From Deltaproteobacteria bacterium (GTDB lineage: Bacteria; Myxococcota_A; Polyangia; Polyangiales; Polyangiaceae): a stretch of 64,000 nt of DNA. The DNA is taken from contig VGRJ01000015.1 in the NCBI GenBank assembly GCA_016875405.1, positions 1 through 64,000 on the forward strand, in the 5' to 3' direction. The stretch's first letter is position 1. Every line of letters starts with the position of its first letter. The translations under genes were made by a program, and so were the position numbers. Below are positions 19,880 to 27,273 of this stretch, one piece after another. A model generated the notes under the pieces. It did not search any database, was not told the origin of the DNA, and saw only the letters and a program-made list of their open reading frames with translations.

Positions 19880-21022
19880 TCAGGGCTTTTCCATTCGGAC
19901 GAACTGAACGCGGCGGTTCAACGCGCGGTTGCGGTCGGTCGTGTTCGGGACGAGCGGCTGATCCTGCCCGTAGCCGACCGAGGTCAGGCGGTTGGGCTGG
20001 ACGCCGTGATCGACGAGGTATTTTCGGACCGCGTCGGCGCGCTGCTGGCTGAGCGGCTTGTTGATCGAGGGGGCGCCGACGTTGTCGGTGTGGCCCTGGA
20101 CCTCGATCTGCATCTTCGGGTTGTCCTTCAAGACCTGCACGACGGCGTCGAGGACCGGGTAGCTCTCGGGACGGATCATCGCCTTGTTGAAGGCGAAGTG
20201 AATCTGCTGAGTGATCTTGATTTCCTTGTCGGTGACGACGACGAGGGTGTTCTTTTGCGGGCAACCCGGGCGTGCGCCGCCCTTGACGCCTGGCACCATC
20301 GGGCACTCGTCGTCCAGGTCAACCACTTCGTCACCGTCGTTGTCCGGGTCCGGGCACCCATCCTCGTCCTGGAAGCCGTCCGGATCCTCGGGCTGGTTGA
20401 TGCACTCGGGCTTCGCCTCGGCGCTGTCGGGGACCTGATCGAGATCGTTGTCGAGGTCAGGGCAGCCGTCGGCATCGAGGTAGCCGTCGGCGTCCTCGGG
20501 CACGAGCTCGCAGGCGTCCTTCGAGTCGGGGAGGCCGTCGCCGTCCGTGTCGGGGTCGTCAGGGCACCCGTCGAGATCCTCGTCGCCGTTGTAGGTCTCG
20601 GGCTTGTCCGGGCACTCGTCGACGTCGTCGGTGTAGCCGTCGCCGTCCGTGTCGCCGGGCTGGGGCGGGGGAGGAGGCGGTGGCGGCTCCTCGATCACGA
20701 AGCGCCGCTCCGAGCATCGCACCGCCGGGGACAAGTCGTAAGCGGCCTGGGCGTTCGGACGCGCCACGATCAAGTGATCCTCGGCGCGGAGCGAGTTGGC
20801 CTCGTCGAGCTCGACCGTCGCGAAGGTCGTGTGCGCACGCGCAAGGGCGAGCTCCCGAGGCGCGCAGCGCTTGGCGCCATTGCGCTCGGCCTGCTCGATC
20901 AGCTTCTCGAGGCCCTCGATCTCGCCGCGCATGACGGGCACCTTCGTGCAGCCTGTCGCGACGACCAGCAGCGCAAGGAGAGCGCTGCGGCGCATCGTAC
21001 GGCGTGGTTCACCTCGGCTCAT
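19880..21022 (-). CDS. OmpA-family lipoprotein with DUF4398 region and thrombospondin type 3 repeats
   Basis: This lipoprotein of about 380 residues has lipobox VATGC after MRRSALLALLV; the real start may be ATG 20995 rather than 21022. Residues about 30-105 resemble DUF4398 (LELALARAHTTFATVELDEA-type helix). A poly-Pro stretch leads into calcium-binding thrombospondin type 3 repeats (DTDGDGYTDDVDECPDKPE and further DxDxDG units, about 125-240). The last 120 residues are an OmpA peptidoglycan-binding domain: IHFAFNKAMIRPESYPVLDA, VQGHTDNVGAPSINKPLSQQ, RADAVRKYL and NRALNRRVQF. It overlaps the upstream DUF4398 gene by an ATGA and is followed at once by the barrel protein, so the three form one operon. 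Confidence 0.92.
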   Translation of the reverse strand: MSRGEPRRTMRRSALLALLVVATGCTKVPVMRGEIEGLEKLIEQAERNGAKRCAPRELALARAHTTFATVELDEANSLRAEDHLIVARPNAQAAYDLSPAVRCSERRFVIEEPPPPPPPPQPGDTDGDGYTDDVDECPDKPETYNGDEDLDGCPDDPDTDGDGLPDSKDACELVPEDADGYLDADGCPDLDNDLDQVPDSAEAKPECINQPEDPDGFQDEDGCPDPDNDGDEVVDLDDECPMVPGVKGGARPGCPQKNTLVVVTDKEIKITQQIHFAFNKAMIRPESYPVLDAVVQVLKDNPKMQIEVQGHTDNVGAPSINKPLSQQRADAVRKYLVDHGVQPNRLTSVGYGQDQPLVPNTTDRNRALNRRVQFVRMEKP

Positions 21023-21357
21023 CGGCCGGCTCCGCGGTGCGCCGAGCGGGCCTGCTCGATCGCGCGGTCAGCGGACGCCTTCGCGACGTCGGCGAACTCG
21101 ATGGCGTCGCCGTAGGACGCCTCGGCCGCCTCTTCCATCGCCTTCTGAAGGTTCTCGCGGGCGAAGTAGTAGTCGTACTCGGCGAGCTTGTCGGCGTTCA
21201 GCGTCTTCGCCTCCTCGATGGCCGCGGCCGCCGAGTTTGCCTTGAAGGCGTAGACGCTCCCGACGACGCAACCCGTGCTCGTGGTCGACACGAGCGCCAT
21301 CGTGATCATAACGGCGACTCGGTGACGAGCGCCTCTCTTGTGGTCCTTCGGCTTCAA
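21019..21357 (-). CDS. Small DUF4398-type lipoprotein
   Basis: The 112-residue product has a signal peptide with lipobox STSTGC (Cys at residue 30) and a helical mature part (AAAAIEEAKTLNADKLAEYD then YYFARENLQKAMEEAAEASY), matching DUF4398, a helical family found beside OmpA proteins. It is the first gene of the operon with the OmpA-TSP3 lipoprotein, and the two overlap by 4 bp (ATGA), implying translational coupling. The neighbouring OmpA protein contains a similar helical region, so this may be a stand-alone copy of the same module. Likely anchored in the outer membrane facing the periplasm; its role is unknown. Confidence 0.78.
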   Translation of the reverse strand: MKPKDHKRGARHRVAVMITMALVSTTSTGCVVGSVYAFKANSAAAAIEEAKTLNADKLAEYDYYFARENLQKAMEEAAEASYGDAIEFADVAKASADRAIEQARSAHRGAGR

Positions 21358-21497
21358 CGCGTCCTCTGCGCCCCTGTCCAGGGGGGCACGCTACCAAGTC
21401 ATGGTGCGCCGCGTCAACGACGCCATGAGCGAGCCGCGAGGAACTTCGCCTCGCTGGCGCGGCCTCAGGCAGCCCGCGCGTCTCGCGGCGCGCGCCC

Positions 21498-22133
21498 TCA
21501 GATCCGGCGGTAGAGGCCGACCACGACGCCGAGCAGCATCGTCGGTCGAAAGTCGGTCGCCCGCACGAGGATCGGAGCCATCCCGCTGTTCTCGGGCTGG
21601 AAGCGCACGTAGTCCTTCTCGGGGAAATAGCGCTTCACCGTCGCCTCGTCGCCGATCAGGGCCACGACGATGTCGCCGCGCTCGGCGGTCGACTGCTTGC
21701 GAACGAAGACGTAGTCCCCGTTGTGGATCCCCGCCTCGATCATCGAGTCGCCGGTCACCTTCAGGCCGAAGATCTCCCCCGAGCGCAGCAGGCTCTGGTC
21801 GATTCGCACTGTGTCGATGAGGTGCTCCTGGGCGTAGAGGGGCATGCCCGCGGCGACGCGACCGAGGATGGCGATTTCGACGAGATCGTCGTCGTTCGCC
21901 GGGCTCACGGTGTCGAGGTGCAGCTCCTTCGGGCGGAGCGCGCGGGACTTCATGTCCTCACGGGTGAGGTAGCCCTTGCGCTCGAGCGCGCGGAGATGGT
22001 CGTTGACGCCGTTGGTCGAACGAATCCCCATGTGGGCGCCGATCTCGCGTAGGGTAGGCGGGTAGCCGCGGTCGACGATCGACTGGCGGATGAACCGAAG
22101 CACTTGCTCCTGGCGCGAGGTAAGTCCTTGCAT
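21498..22133 (-). CDS. lexA: LexA, SOS repressor/protease
   Basis: LexA represses DNA-damage genes and cleaves itself when RecA filaments form. The 211-residue product has the N-terminal winged helix ([51 protein letters not shown]), the Ala-Gly cleavage site in RVAAGMPL, and the catalytic dyad: Ser in [20 protein letters not shown] and Lys in DEATVKRYF. It is of normal length and complete. The start codon lies only 6 nt after a predicted -10 box, so its mRNA may be leaderless, and an inverted repeat overlaps this promoter. Confidence 0.97.
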   Translation of the reverse strand: MQGLTSRQEQVLRFIRQSIVDRGYPPTLREIGAHMGIRSTNGVNDHLRALERKGYLTREDMKSRALRPKELHLDTVSPANDDDLVEIAILGRVAAGMPLYAQEHLIDTVRIDQSLLRSGEIFGLKVTGDSMIEAGIHNGDYVFVRKQSTAERGDIVVALIGDEATVKRYFPEKDYVRFQPENSGMAPILVRATDFRPTMLLGVVVGLYRRI

Positions 22134-22135
22134 GC

Positions 22136-22168
22136 GGTTACCCTACTGAACGGGTGGTAACCTGTCAA
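22136..22168 (-). promoter_or_regulatory. lexA promoter with overlapping inverted-repeat operator
   Basis: On the minus strand the -35 TTGACA (22163-22168) and -10 TAGGGT (22140-22145) are 17 bp apart. A perfect 7-bp inverted repeat, GGTTACC (22136-22142) and GGTAACC (22156-22162), separated by 13 bp, covers the -10 and spacer; a GTTCAG hexamer (minus strand, 22146-22151) lies between the arms. GTTCAG is the core of the LexA motif described for Myxococcus, so LexA autorepression here is plausible. The ATG begins 7 nt downstream of the -10, leaving no room for a leader. Confidence 0.72.
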
Positions 22169-22276
22169 ATTCGCTCCCTGTGCGTACGGCGCCCCTGAGC
22201 GTCCGCCACTGGATCGACGCCCCGGGTACGGACGTCGCCGGACGGACGTCACGCTCCGCGCCGGGCGGCGGGTCGC

Positions 22277-22744
22277 TCAGCGCGGCAGGGTGCGCGACAG
22301 CAGGGTGAGCCGCTCGTTGGTTTTGCGGAGCCGCCGTCCGAGCACCCGCACCAGGTTCCACAGGATCTCGACCGCGATGTCTTGGCGCATGAGGAGGAGG
22401 TCCTCGAGCGCGTCGGCCGGGATCGCGAGCACGCGGGTCCTCTCGTCGGTGCGGGCGGTGGCGGAGCGTGGCTCGCCGTCGAGGAAGGCGAGCTCGCCGA
22501 AGACCTCTCCGGCACCGAGGACGGCGAGCACCGCGTCGCCGTAAGGGACGACGCCCCGGGTGAGCCGGACGCTCCCCTCGAGCACCACGTAGAGGTGGGT
22601 CGCTGCGGTTTCCTCCGCGAACAGTTCGGCGCCGCGCTCGAAGCGCTGCTCCTCACCGAGGCCGAGGAGCAGCTCGAGCGTCTCGGGGGCGAGGGCGGCG
22701 AAGAGCGGCGCGCTCGCCAGCGTGGTTCGATCGTCGTCCTGCAA
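22277..22744 (-). CDS. Stand-alone cyclic-nucleotide-binding-domain protein (Crp/cNMP fold, no HTH)
   Basis: The 155-residue product is one cNMP-binding beta-roll: LFAALAPETLELLLGLGEEQ, FERGAELFAEE, LYVVLEGSVRLTRG, and the phosphate-binding cassette region GEVFGELAFLDGEPRSATAR, which retains the Glu and Arg typical of nucleotide binders. It ends after the C helix (ILWNLVRVLGRRLRKTNERL); there is no DNA-binding helix-turn-helix. It therefore probably acts as a sensor or protein-interaction module rather than a transcription factor. It starts 18 nt after the TonB-like gene and is likely the last gene of the exbB-exbD-tonB transcript. Confidence 0.88.
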   Translation of the reverse strand: MQDDDRTTLASAPLFAALAPETLELLLGLGEEQRFERGAELFAEETAATHLYVVLEGSVRLTRGVVPYGDAVLAVLGAGEVFGELAFLDGEPRSATARTDERTRVLAIPADALEDLLLMRQDIAVEILWNLVRVLGRRLRKTNERLTLLSRTLPR

Positions 22745-22762
22745 GCTCCCCCCAGTCTGCGC

Positions 22763-23662
22763 TCAGCGGTTGAACCGGAAGCGCAGCGTCGGTGTGGTCC
22801 CGACGATCGGCTCGCCGGATGGCCCCACCGCCGGCTCGTAGCGCATCGCGAGGGCGCAGCGTCGCGCCTGCGGCCCGAATCCGTAGCCGGGGTCCGCCAT
22901 GACCGAGGCATTGGTTGGCCGACCGGACGGGTCAACCGTCACCGTCACGTCGACCACCGCGCGGTCCACCTGGGCCATGTCCGCCTGTGGCGGGAAGGGG
23001 CAATCGCTGAGGTTGCGGGTCTGCGGCATCGCTGGCCGCGAGCGGTTCACCGTCGGGGCGCCGACCGAGCCCGTCCCCTTGTCGCCGCGGCCGCCCTCTT
23101 TGCCGGTCGAGGTCGCGCGCCGGTCGTAGACCGGCGTCTTCCCCGTGCCCTCGCTCGAGGTGTAGCCGCCGCCCGTGTCCTTCGAGCCCTCCTTGTGAAC
23201 CATCGTCCAGCTGCTGAGGTCCTCGCCAGCGTCCGCCTCGGTGCCCTGGTGCAGCACGTCGGGCGCGGCTGCTGCGGCCGGCGGTGGCGCCGAATCGTAA
23301 GGCTCGTCGTTCTTTGCGTCAGGCGCCTTCTCGTCGGTCGGGCTCGGCTCGGGCTTCGGCTCGTCGGCGCGCTGCGGCTCGGGCTCGTCCGGCGGGGCCT
23401 CGGGCGGCGGTTCGGGGGGCTTCTCGGGCTCGGGGGTCTTCACCTCCTCGGCTTCGACGTCGATGTCGACGACCCCGAAGTAGGTGCGCAGGTCGCCTTG
23501 GAGCGCGCGCACGTGCTGACGCATCGGCATCAGCGTCACCTGCGGGCTCACGACCGCGCCGGTGTGCGTCGCGAGCGCGATCAGCATCCACGGGGCGATC
23601 CCGAACAGAGAGCGCGAAGGGCCGAGGTCCTTCAGGGCTTCCCAGGGGTCACGTGGTCGCAT
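22763..23662 (-). CDS. TonB-family energy transducer (AgmX/PglI C-terminal type)
   Basis: A 299-residue protein with one N-terminal hydrophobic segment (SLFGIAPWMLIALATHTGAV), a long Pro/Glu/Lys-rich periplasmic spacer (PEPEKPPEPPPEAPPDEPEP) and a C-terminal domain: CPFPPQADMAQVDRAVVDVT, VTVDPSGRPTNASVMADPGY, ARRCALAMRYEPA and TPTLRFRFNR. This layout is that of TonB, which transmits energy from the inner-membrane ExbB-ExbD motor to outer-membrane receptors; the Cys pair around the domain fits the myxobacterial subgroup. The gene follows exbB and exbD on the same strand with a 41-nt gap. No TonB-dependent receptor lies within the window, so the cargo is unknown. Confidence 0.85.
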   Translation of the reverse strand: MRPRDPWEALKDLGPSRSLFGIAPWMLIALATHTGAVVSPQVTLMPMRQHVRALQGDLRTYFGVVDIDVEAEEVKTPEPEKPPEPPPEAPPDEPEPQRADEPKPEPSPTDEKAPDAKNDEPYDSAPPPAAAAAPDVLHQGTEADAGEDLSSWTMVHKEGSKDTGGGYTSSEGTGKTPVYDRRATSTGKEGGRGDKGTGSVGAPTVNRSRPAMPQTRNLSDCPFPPQADMAQVDRAVVDVTVTVDPSGRPTNASVMADPGYGFGPQARRCALAMRYEPAVGPSGEPIVGTTPTLRFRFNR

Positions 23663-23703
23663 GGATCGGGGACGAGTTAGGGTGCGCTTCGACGAGGCGC
23701 GCG

Positions 23704-24174
23704 TCAGTTCGAGGGCTTGCCGTCCTTCGCGGGGGCGGCGTCCGAGGGCTTGGCCCCCTCGATCTCGGCGGAGATCGGCGCGACGCCGAACGCGATCTTC
23801 GACACGCCCGCCTGCTTCAAGAGGTCGAGCACGCGAATGATGCGGCCGTGCTGTACGGTCTTGTCGGCGCGAATGACCGCGCGGAGGTCCTTGTTCTTCG
23901 CGAGGCCCTTCTTCGCCTCGTCGATGAGCAGTTTATCGTCGATGATCTTCCTGCCGTCGACCATCAGCTCGCCGGTCGCGTTGACTTCGACCCCGAACAC
24001 GAGCTGAGTCGCTTCGCCCTTCGCCGCCTTCGGCAGATCGAGCGTCATGGAGTTCGACGCGATGAAGCGAGCCGTCACCATCAGGATGACGAGCAGCACA
24101 AGACAGACGTCGACGAGCGGGGTGACGTTGATCCCCGCGACGAGGCCGTCTTCATCCTGGCTAGCGCCCGCCAT
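23704..24174 (-). CDS. exbD: ExbD/TolR-family proton-channel subunit
   Basis: Read from ATG 24174, giving 156 residues; longer in-frame starts would lie inside exbB. A short cytoplasmic N-terminus is followed by the single transmembrane helix with the essential Asp (INVTPLVDVCLVLLVILMVT), the signature of ExbD/TolR. The periplasmic domain contains VNATGELMVDGRKIIDD, AVIRADKTVQHGRIIRVLDL and LKQAGVSKIAFGV, all typical. The C-terminal tail is Lys/Pro/Ala-rich. The start is 1 nt after the exbB stop, so it is translationally coupled to its partner subunit. Confidence 0.94.
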   Translation of the reverse strand: MAGASQDEDGLVAGINVTPLVDVCLVLLVILMVTARFIASNSMTLDLPKAAKGEATQLVFGVEVNATGELMVDGRKIIDDKLLIDEAKKGLAKNKDLRAVIRADKTVQHGRIIRVLDLLKQAGVSKIAFGVAPISAEIEGAKPSDAAPAKDGKPSN

Positions 24175-24175
24175 G

Positions 24176-24997
24176 TCAGCTCTCGGCTCCCTCGCCGCTC
24201 TTGGCGTCGTCGTCCTTCGGCTTCTTGCCGCCCTCGGACTTCTTGCCGCCCTTGCCCGACTTCTCGGCGGGCTTCTCCGCTGACTTTTCGGCCGATTTCT
24301 CGACGGGGCGCACGCTTGCCTCGGCGCGCGGGACGGCACGGAGGTGAGCGAGCAGGACCTTCGAGAGAGCTTCGGTGTTCGCCAGCGTGGACTTGATCAT
24401 GCGCTGGTAGGTGTTGTTCGCGGCGACGGCCGGGATGGCGACGGCGATGCCGACGGCCGTCGCGACGAGCGCCTCGGCGATCGCACCCATGACCTGCTTG
24501 TTCGCCATCTGCCCTGCGGCCTCGGTGGCGCCCTTGGCGGCGTCCGCGTCGAGGGCCTTGAACGCCCCGATGACGCCGATGACCGTGCCGAAGAGGCCGA
24601 TGAACGGCGCGTTGTTGCCGAGCGTGGCGAGGTAGGCGAGGCGCCGCTCAAGCTTCATCCGCTGGAGCGCCGCGGCGCCTTCCATCGCGGTCTCGACCGA
24701 ATCTGCGCCCTTGTCGGCGAGCTCGAGGCCCGCCATGACGACGGCGGCCTCGGCCGAGGGGGACTGCTCGAGGCGCTTTCGCGCCGCATCGAACGACACG
24801 TCGAGGGCCTTGCGGAGGTCGGCCGCGAGCTGGGCGAGATCGTCCTTCAGGCTATGAAAGAACCAGGCGCGCTCGAGGATGATCCCGAGCGAGATCACGC
24901 TGAGACCTAGCATTAGGTACATGACCCAGCCGGCGCCGAAGCCGACCATGATCTGTTCGAGCCACGTGACGATCTTGCTCTGTTGATCGGAAGCCAT
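24176..24997 (-). CDS. exbB: ExbB/TolQ/MotA-family proton-channel subunit
   Basis: The 273-residue inner-membrane protein has three hydrophobic helices: GWVMYLMLGLSVISLGIIL, then LGNNAPFIGLFGTVIGVIGA, the best-conserved ExbB motif, and VATAVGIAVAIPAVAANNTY. With ExbD it forms the proton-motive-force-driven motor for TonB. The C-terminal 70 residues are a highly charged tail of repeated EKSAEK and KGGKK units that is much longer than in E. coli ExbB and would lie in the cytoplasm. First gene of the exbB-exbD-tonB-cNMP set. No convincing Shine-Dalgarno sequence is visible before ATG 24997. The 268-bp spacer shared with the divergent gene at 25266 holds no other gene. Confidence 0.94.
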   Translation of the reverse strand: MASDQQSKIVTWLEQIMVGFGAGWVMYLMLGLSVISLGIILERAWFFHSLKDDLAQLAADLRKALDVSFDAARKRLEQSPSAEAAVVMAGLELADKGADSVETAMEGAAALQRMKLERRLAYLATLGNNAPFIGLFGTVIGVIGAFKALDADAAKGATEAAGQMANKQVMGAIAEALVATAVGIAVAIPAVAANNTYQRMIKSTLANTEALSKVLLAHLRAVPRAEASVRPVEKSAEKSAEKPAEKSGKGGKKSEGGKKPKDDDAKSGEGAES

Positions 24998-25265
24998 CGG
25001 GGGCAGGTCTTAGTGGGGTTCCTTCTGGGGGTAAAGCGACGAGTCCTCGACGAGGCGAGGGCCCTCTCCTCGGAGCGGCGGCAGCCGCGATACCAGCTGT
25101 CGATATGGCACCCCTTGGAGGGTCGCGCAAGAAAACCCTTTACGAAGCCTATGCGCGCGAGCGCTCACTCCCCCTGGGAGCGGAGCGCCGTGGTGGCGGA
25201 CCCCGGGAGCGAAGAACTAACGCCCGCCCCCGGGGTCGTGCTTTTATAAGACGCTGGAGAAGAGC

Positions 25266-27188
25266 ATGAACTTCCTACGCATCGCTGCGGGCGTCGCCGC
25301 CCTGGGTTTCGTCTTTGCTGCCTCGTGCAAGTCCGAAGAGCCGCAGGGCTTGAGCTGTCCGGAACCGCTCTCGACCTGCGAGGGCGCATGCGTCGATGTT
25401 CGTTTCGATCCCGCGAACTGTGGCGCTTGCGGCGCCGCGTGCAGCGCGGGGCAGGTGTGCGTCGACGGCGCGTGCGCGGTGAGCTGTCCTGACGGCAGCG
25501 AGAAGTGCGAGGCCGACGGCAAGCCGGTGTGCGCGGACACGAAGCTCGATCGCAACCACTGCGGCGGCTGCGGCAAGGCCTGCAGCGCGGCCGAGGTGTG
25601 CAGCGCCGGGGCCTGCGGGCTCGAGTGCGCGGGCGGTGCGACCAAGTGCGACGGCCCGGGCGGCGCGGTGTGCGTCGACACGTTGCTCGACGAGGCGAAC
25701 TGCGGCGGCTGCGGGAAAGTGTGCGGGGTCGGGCTCACGTGCATCGCCGGGGCCTGCGTCACGAAGTGCGTCGGGGGCACGAAGGTCTGCTCGGTGACGT
25801 CGTCCGGCAGCGGCGGCGCGGGCGGCTCGAGCTCGCCGACCACCACCGAGATCTGCGTCGACACGACGAAGGACCCGCTCCACTGCGGCGACTGCAACAA
25901 CGCGTGCCCGGTCGGGATGGTGTGTCAGGCTAGCCAGTGCCTGACCGACTGCACCGGCGGCACGAAGAAGTGCAAGAACGCGGACATGAACGACGTCTGC
26001 GTCAACACGGCGATCGACGTCGAATACTGCGGCAACTGCGACACGAAGTGCCCGGCCGGGCAGGTCTGCCAGCAGGGCATGTGCGTAACCGACTGCGTCG
26101 CGGGCGCGACCAAGTGCAAGGACGCGGAGGACAAGGACGTCTGCGCCAACACGCAAACCGACTCGAAGTACTGCGGCGACTGCGTCACGTCGTGCGGCGC
26201 GGGGCAGGTGTGCCAGCAGGGCAAGTGCGTGACGACCTGCGCGGCGAACCTCGAGAAGTGCGATGTCGGCGGCGTCGACCAGTGCGTCGACACGAAGAAC
26301 GACCCGATGAACTGCGGCGGCTGCGGGCAGGCGGACGCGAAGTTCAAGTGCGGGGCGGGCAAGGTCTGCCAGCAGGGCAAGTGCGTCATCGACTGCCTCG
26401 GCGGGACGACGAAGTGCCAGGACGCCGAGAACAACGACATTTGCACGAACCTGGCCTTCGACCCCGGCCACTGCGGCGCGTGCGAGACGTCGTGCGCGCA
26501 GCCGGCGAACGCGACGGGCTACTGCTCGACGGGGGCCTGCGGCTTCAACTGCAAGGCGGGCTTCGGCGACTGCAACGTGATGGGCGCCGACGGCTGCGAG
26601 TCGCCGCTCAACACGGTGACGAACTGCGGGTTCTGCGCGAAGTCATGCTCGACCGCGAACGGCACGCCTGCCTGCGTCGACAGCGCCTGCGCGGTCAGCG
26701 CATGCAACACGGGCTTCGCCAACTGCAACAACACGGTGGCGGACGGCTGCGAGGTGAACCTCAAGACCGACGTCAACAACTGCGGCACTTGCGGCAAGAA
26801 GTGCGCGTCGGGCGAGACGTGTGAAGCCGGGACATGCAAGAACTTGACGTGCAAGGTCGTCGCGGGCGCGGGCGGCCTCACCTGGTGTTCGCACGCGCAG
26901 GCTACCAAGGGCGCGAGCTGCACGACCACCTGCGCCAGCGTCGGCAAGACGCCGTTCGCCAACACCACGACCTGGTTCAACGCGCAGGACACGTCCGGGG
27001 AGTGCGGGGCGATCGCGAGCGCGTTCGGGATCAACGCGACCATCCAGGTCGGCTCGATCTCGAACGCCTGCGCTGGCTACAACTCCGGGATGGGGTTCTT
27101 TGCTTGCTCTTCGAACTCTTCGTGCCCAGCCAACATGGTGCAGGCGGGACAAGGCAACGACTTCCTGTCGTTCTGCCCGTGCCAGTGA
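25266..27188 (+). CDS. Cys-rich repeat lipoprotein (myxobacterial CxxC repeat family)
   Basis: The start ATG has GGAGA 5-9 nt upstream. The 640-residue product carries a lipobox (FAASC, Cys at residue 20) and then some ten imperfect repeats of 35-45 residues, each with a core like NCGGCGKVC followed by GxxC.xGxC.xxC and xTKCxxA...VC; one repeat is interrupted by a Ser/Gly-rich loop (SSGSGGAGGSSS). From about residue 545 the repeats give way to a distinct C-terminal domain of about 95 residues with further Cys pairs (LTWCSHAQA, CTTTCASVG, ending FLSFCPCQ). About one residue in seven is Cys, implying many disulfides and export to an oxidising site. Similar repeats occur in the GH18 protein at 27274. 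Likely a surface adhesin or structural protein; the ligand is unknown. Confidence 0.85.
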   Translation: MNFLRIAAGVAALGFVFAASCKSEEPQGLSCPEPLSTCEGACVDVRFDPANCGACGAACSAGQVCVDGACAVSCPDGSEKCEADGKPVCADTKLDRNHCGGCGKACSAAEVCSAGACGLECAGGATKCDGPGGAVCVDTLLDEANCGGCGKVCGVGLTCIAGACVTKCVGGTKVCSVTSSGSGGAGGSSSPTTTEICVDTTKDPLHCGDCNNACPVGMVCQASQCLTDCTGGTKKCKNADMNDVCVNTAIDVEYCGNCDTKCPAGQVCQQGMCVTDCVAGATKCKDAEDKDVCANTQTDSKYCGDCVTSCGAGQVCQQGKCVTTCAANLEKCDVGGVDQCVDTKNDPMNCGGCGQADAKFKCGAGKVCQQGKCVIDCLGGTTKCQDAENNDICTNLAFDPGHCGACETSCAQPANATGYCSTGACGFNCKAGFGDCNVMGADGCESPLNTVTNCGFCAKSCSTANGTPACVDSACAVSACNTGFANCNNTVADGCEVNLKTDVNNCGTCGKKCASGETCEAGTCKNLTCKVVAGAGGLTWCSHAQATKGASCTTTCASVGKTPFANTTTWFNAQDTSGECGAIASAFGINATIQVGSISNACAGYNSGMGFFACSSNSSCPANMVQAGQGNDFLSFCPCQ

Positions 27189-27214
27189 GCGCCGCGCGTC
27201 GCTGAGGCGAGCCA

Positions 27215-27244
27215 CTCGGGGTCCGGCGAGCGCCGGGCCCCGAG
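27215..27244. terminator. Strong hairpin between convergent genes, likely bidirectional terminator
   Basis: A 13-bp stem (27215-27227 with 27232-27244, one G-T pair) closes on a GAGC tetraloop. It lies 27 bp after the Cys-rich gene's stop and 30 bp after the stop of the convergent GH18 gene. Only a TTT follows on the plus strand, so Rho-independent action is likely but not certain. Confidence 0.65.
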
Positions 27245-27273
27245 CTCGTTTGTGGGGCCGGCGACCCGCGGGG

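Noticed and set aside
25245-25250. TATAAG just before the Cys-rich gene as a -10 box
   Set aside because: The implied start would lie on the ribosome-binding site, and no -35 is found 17 bp upstream.
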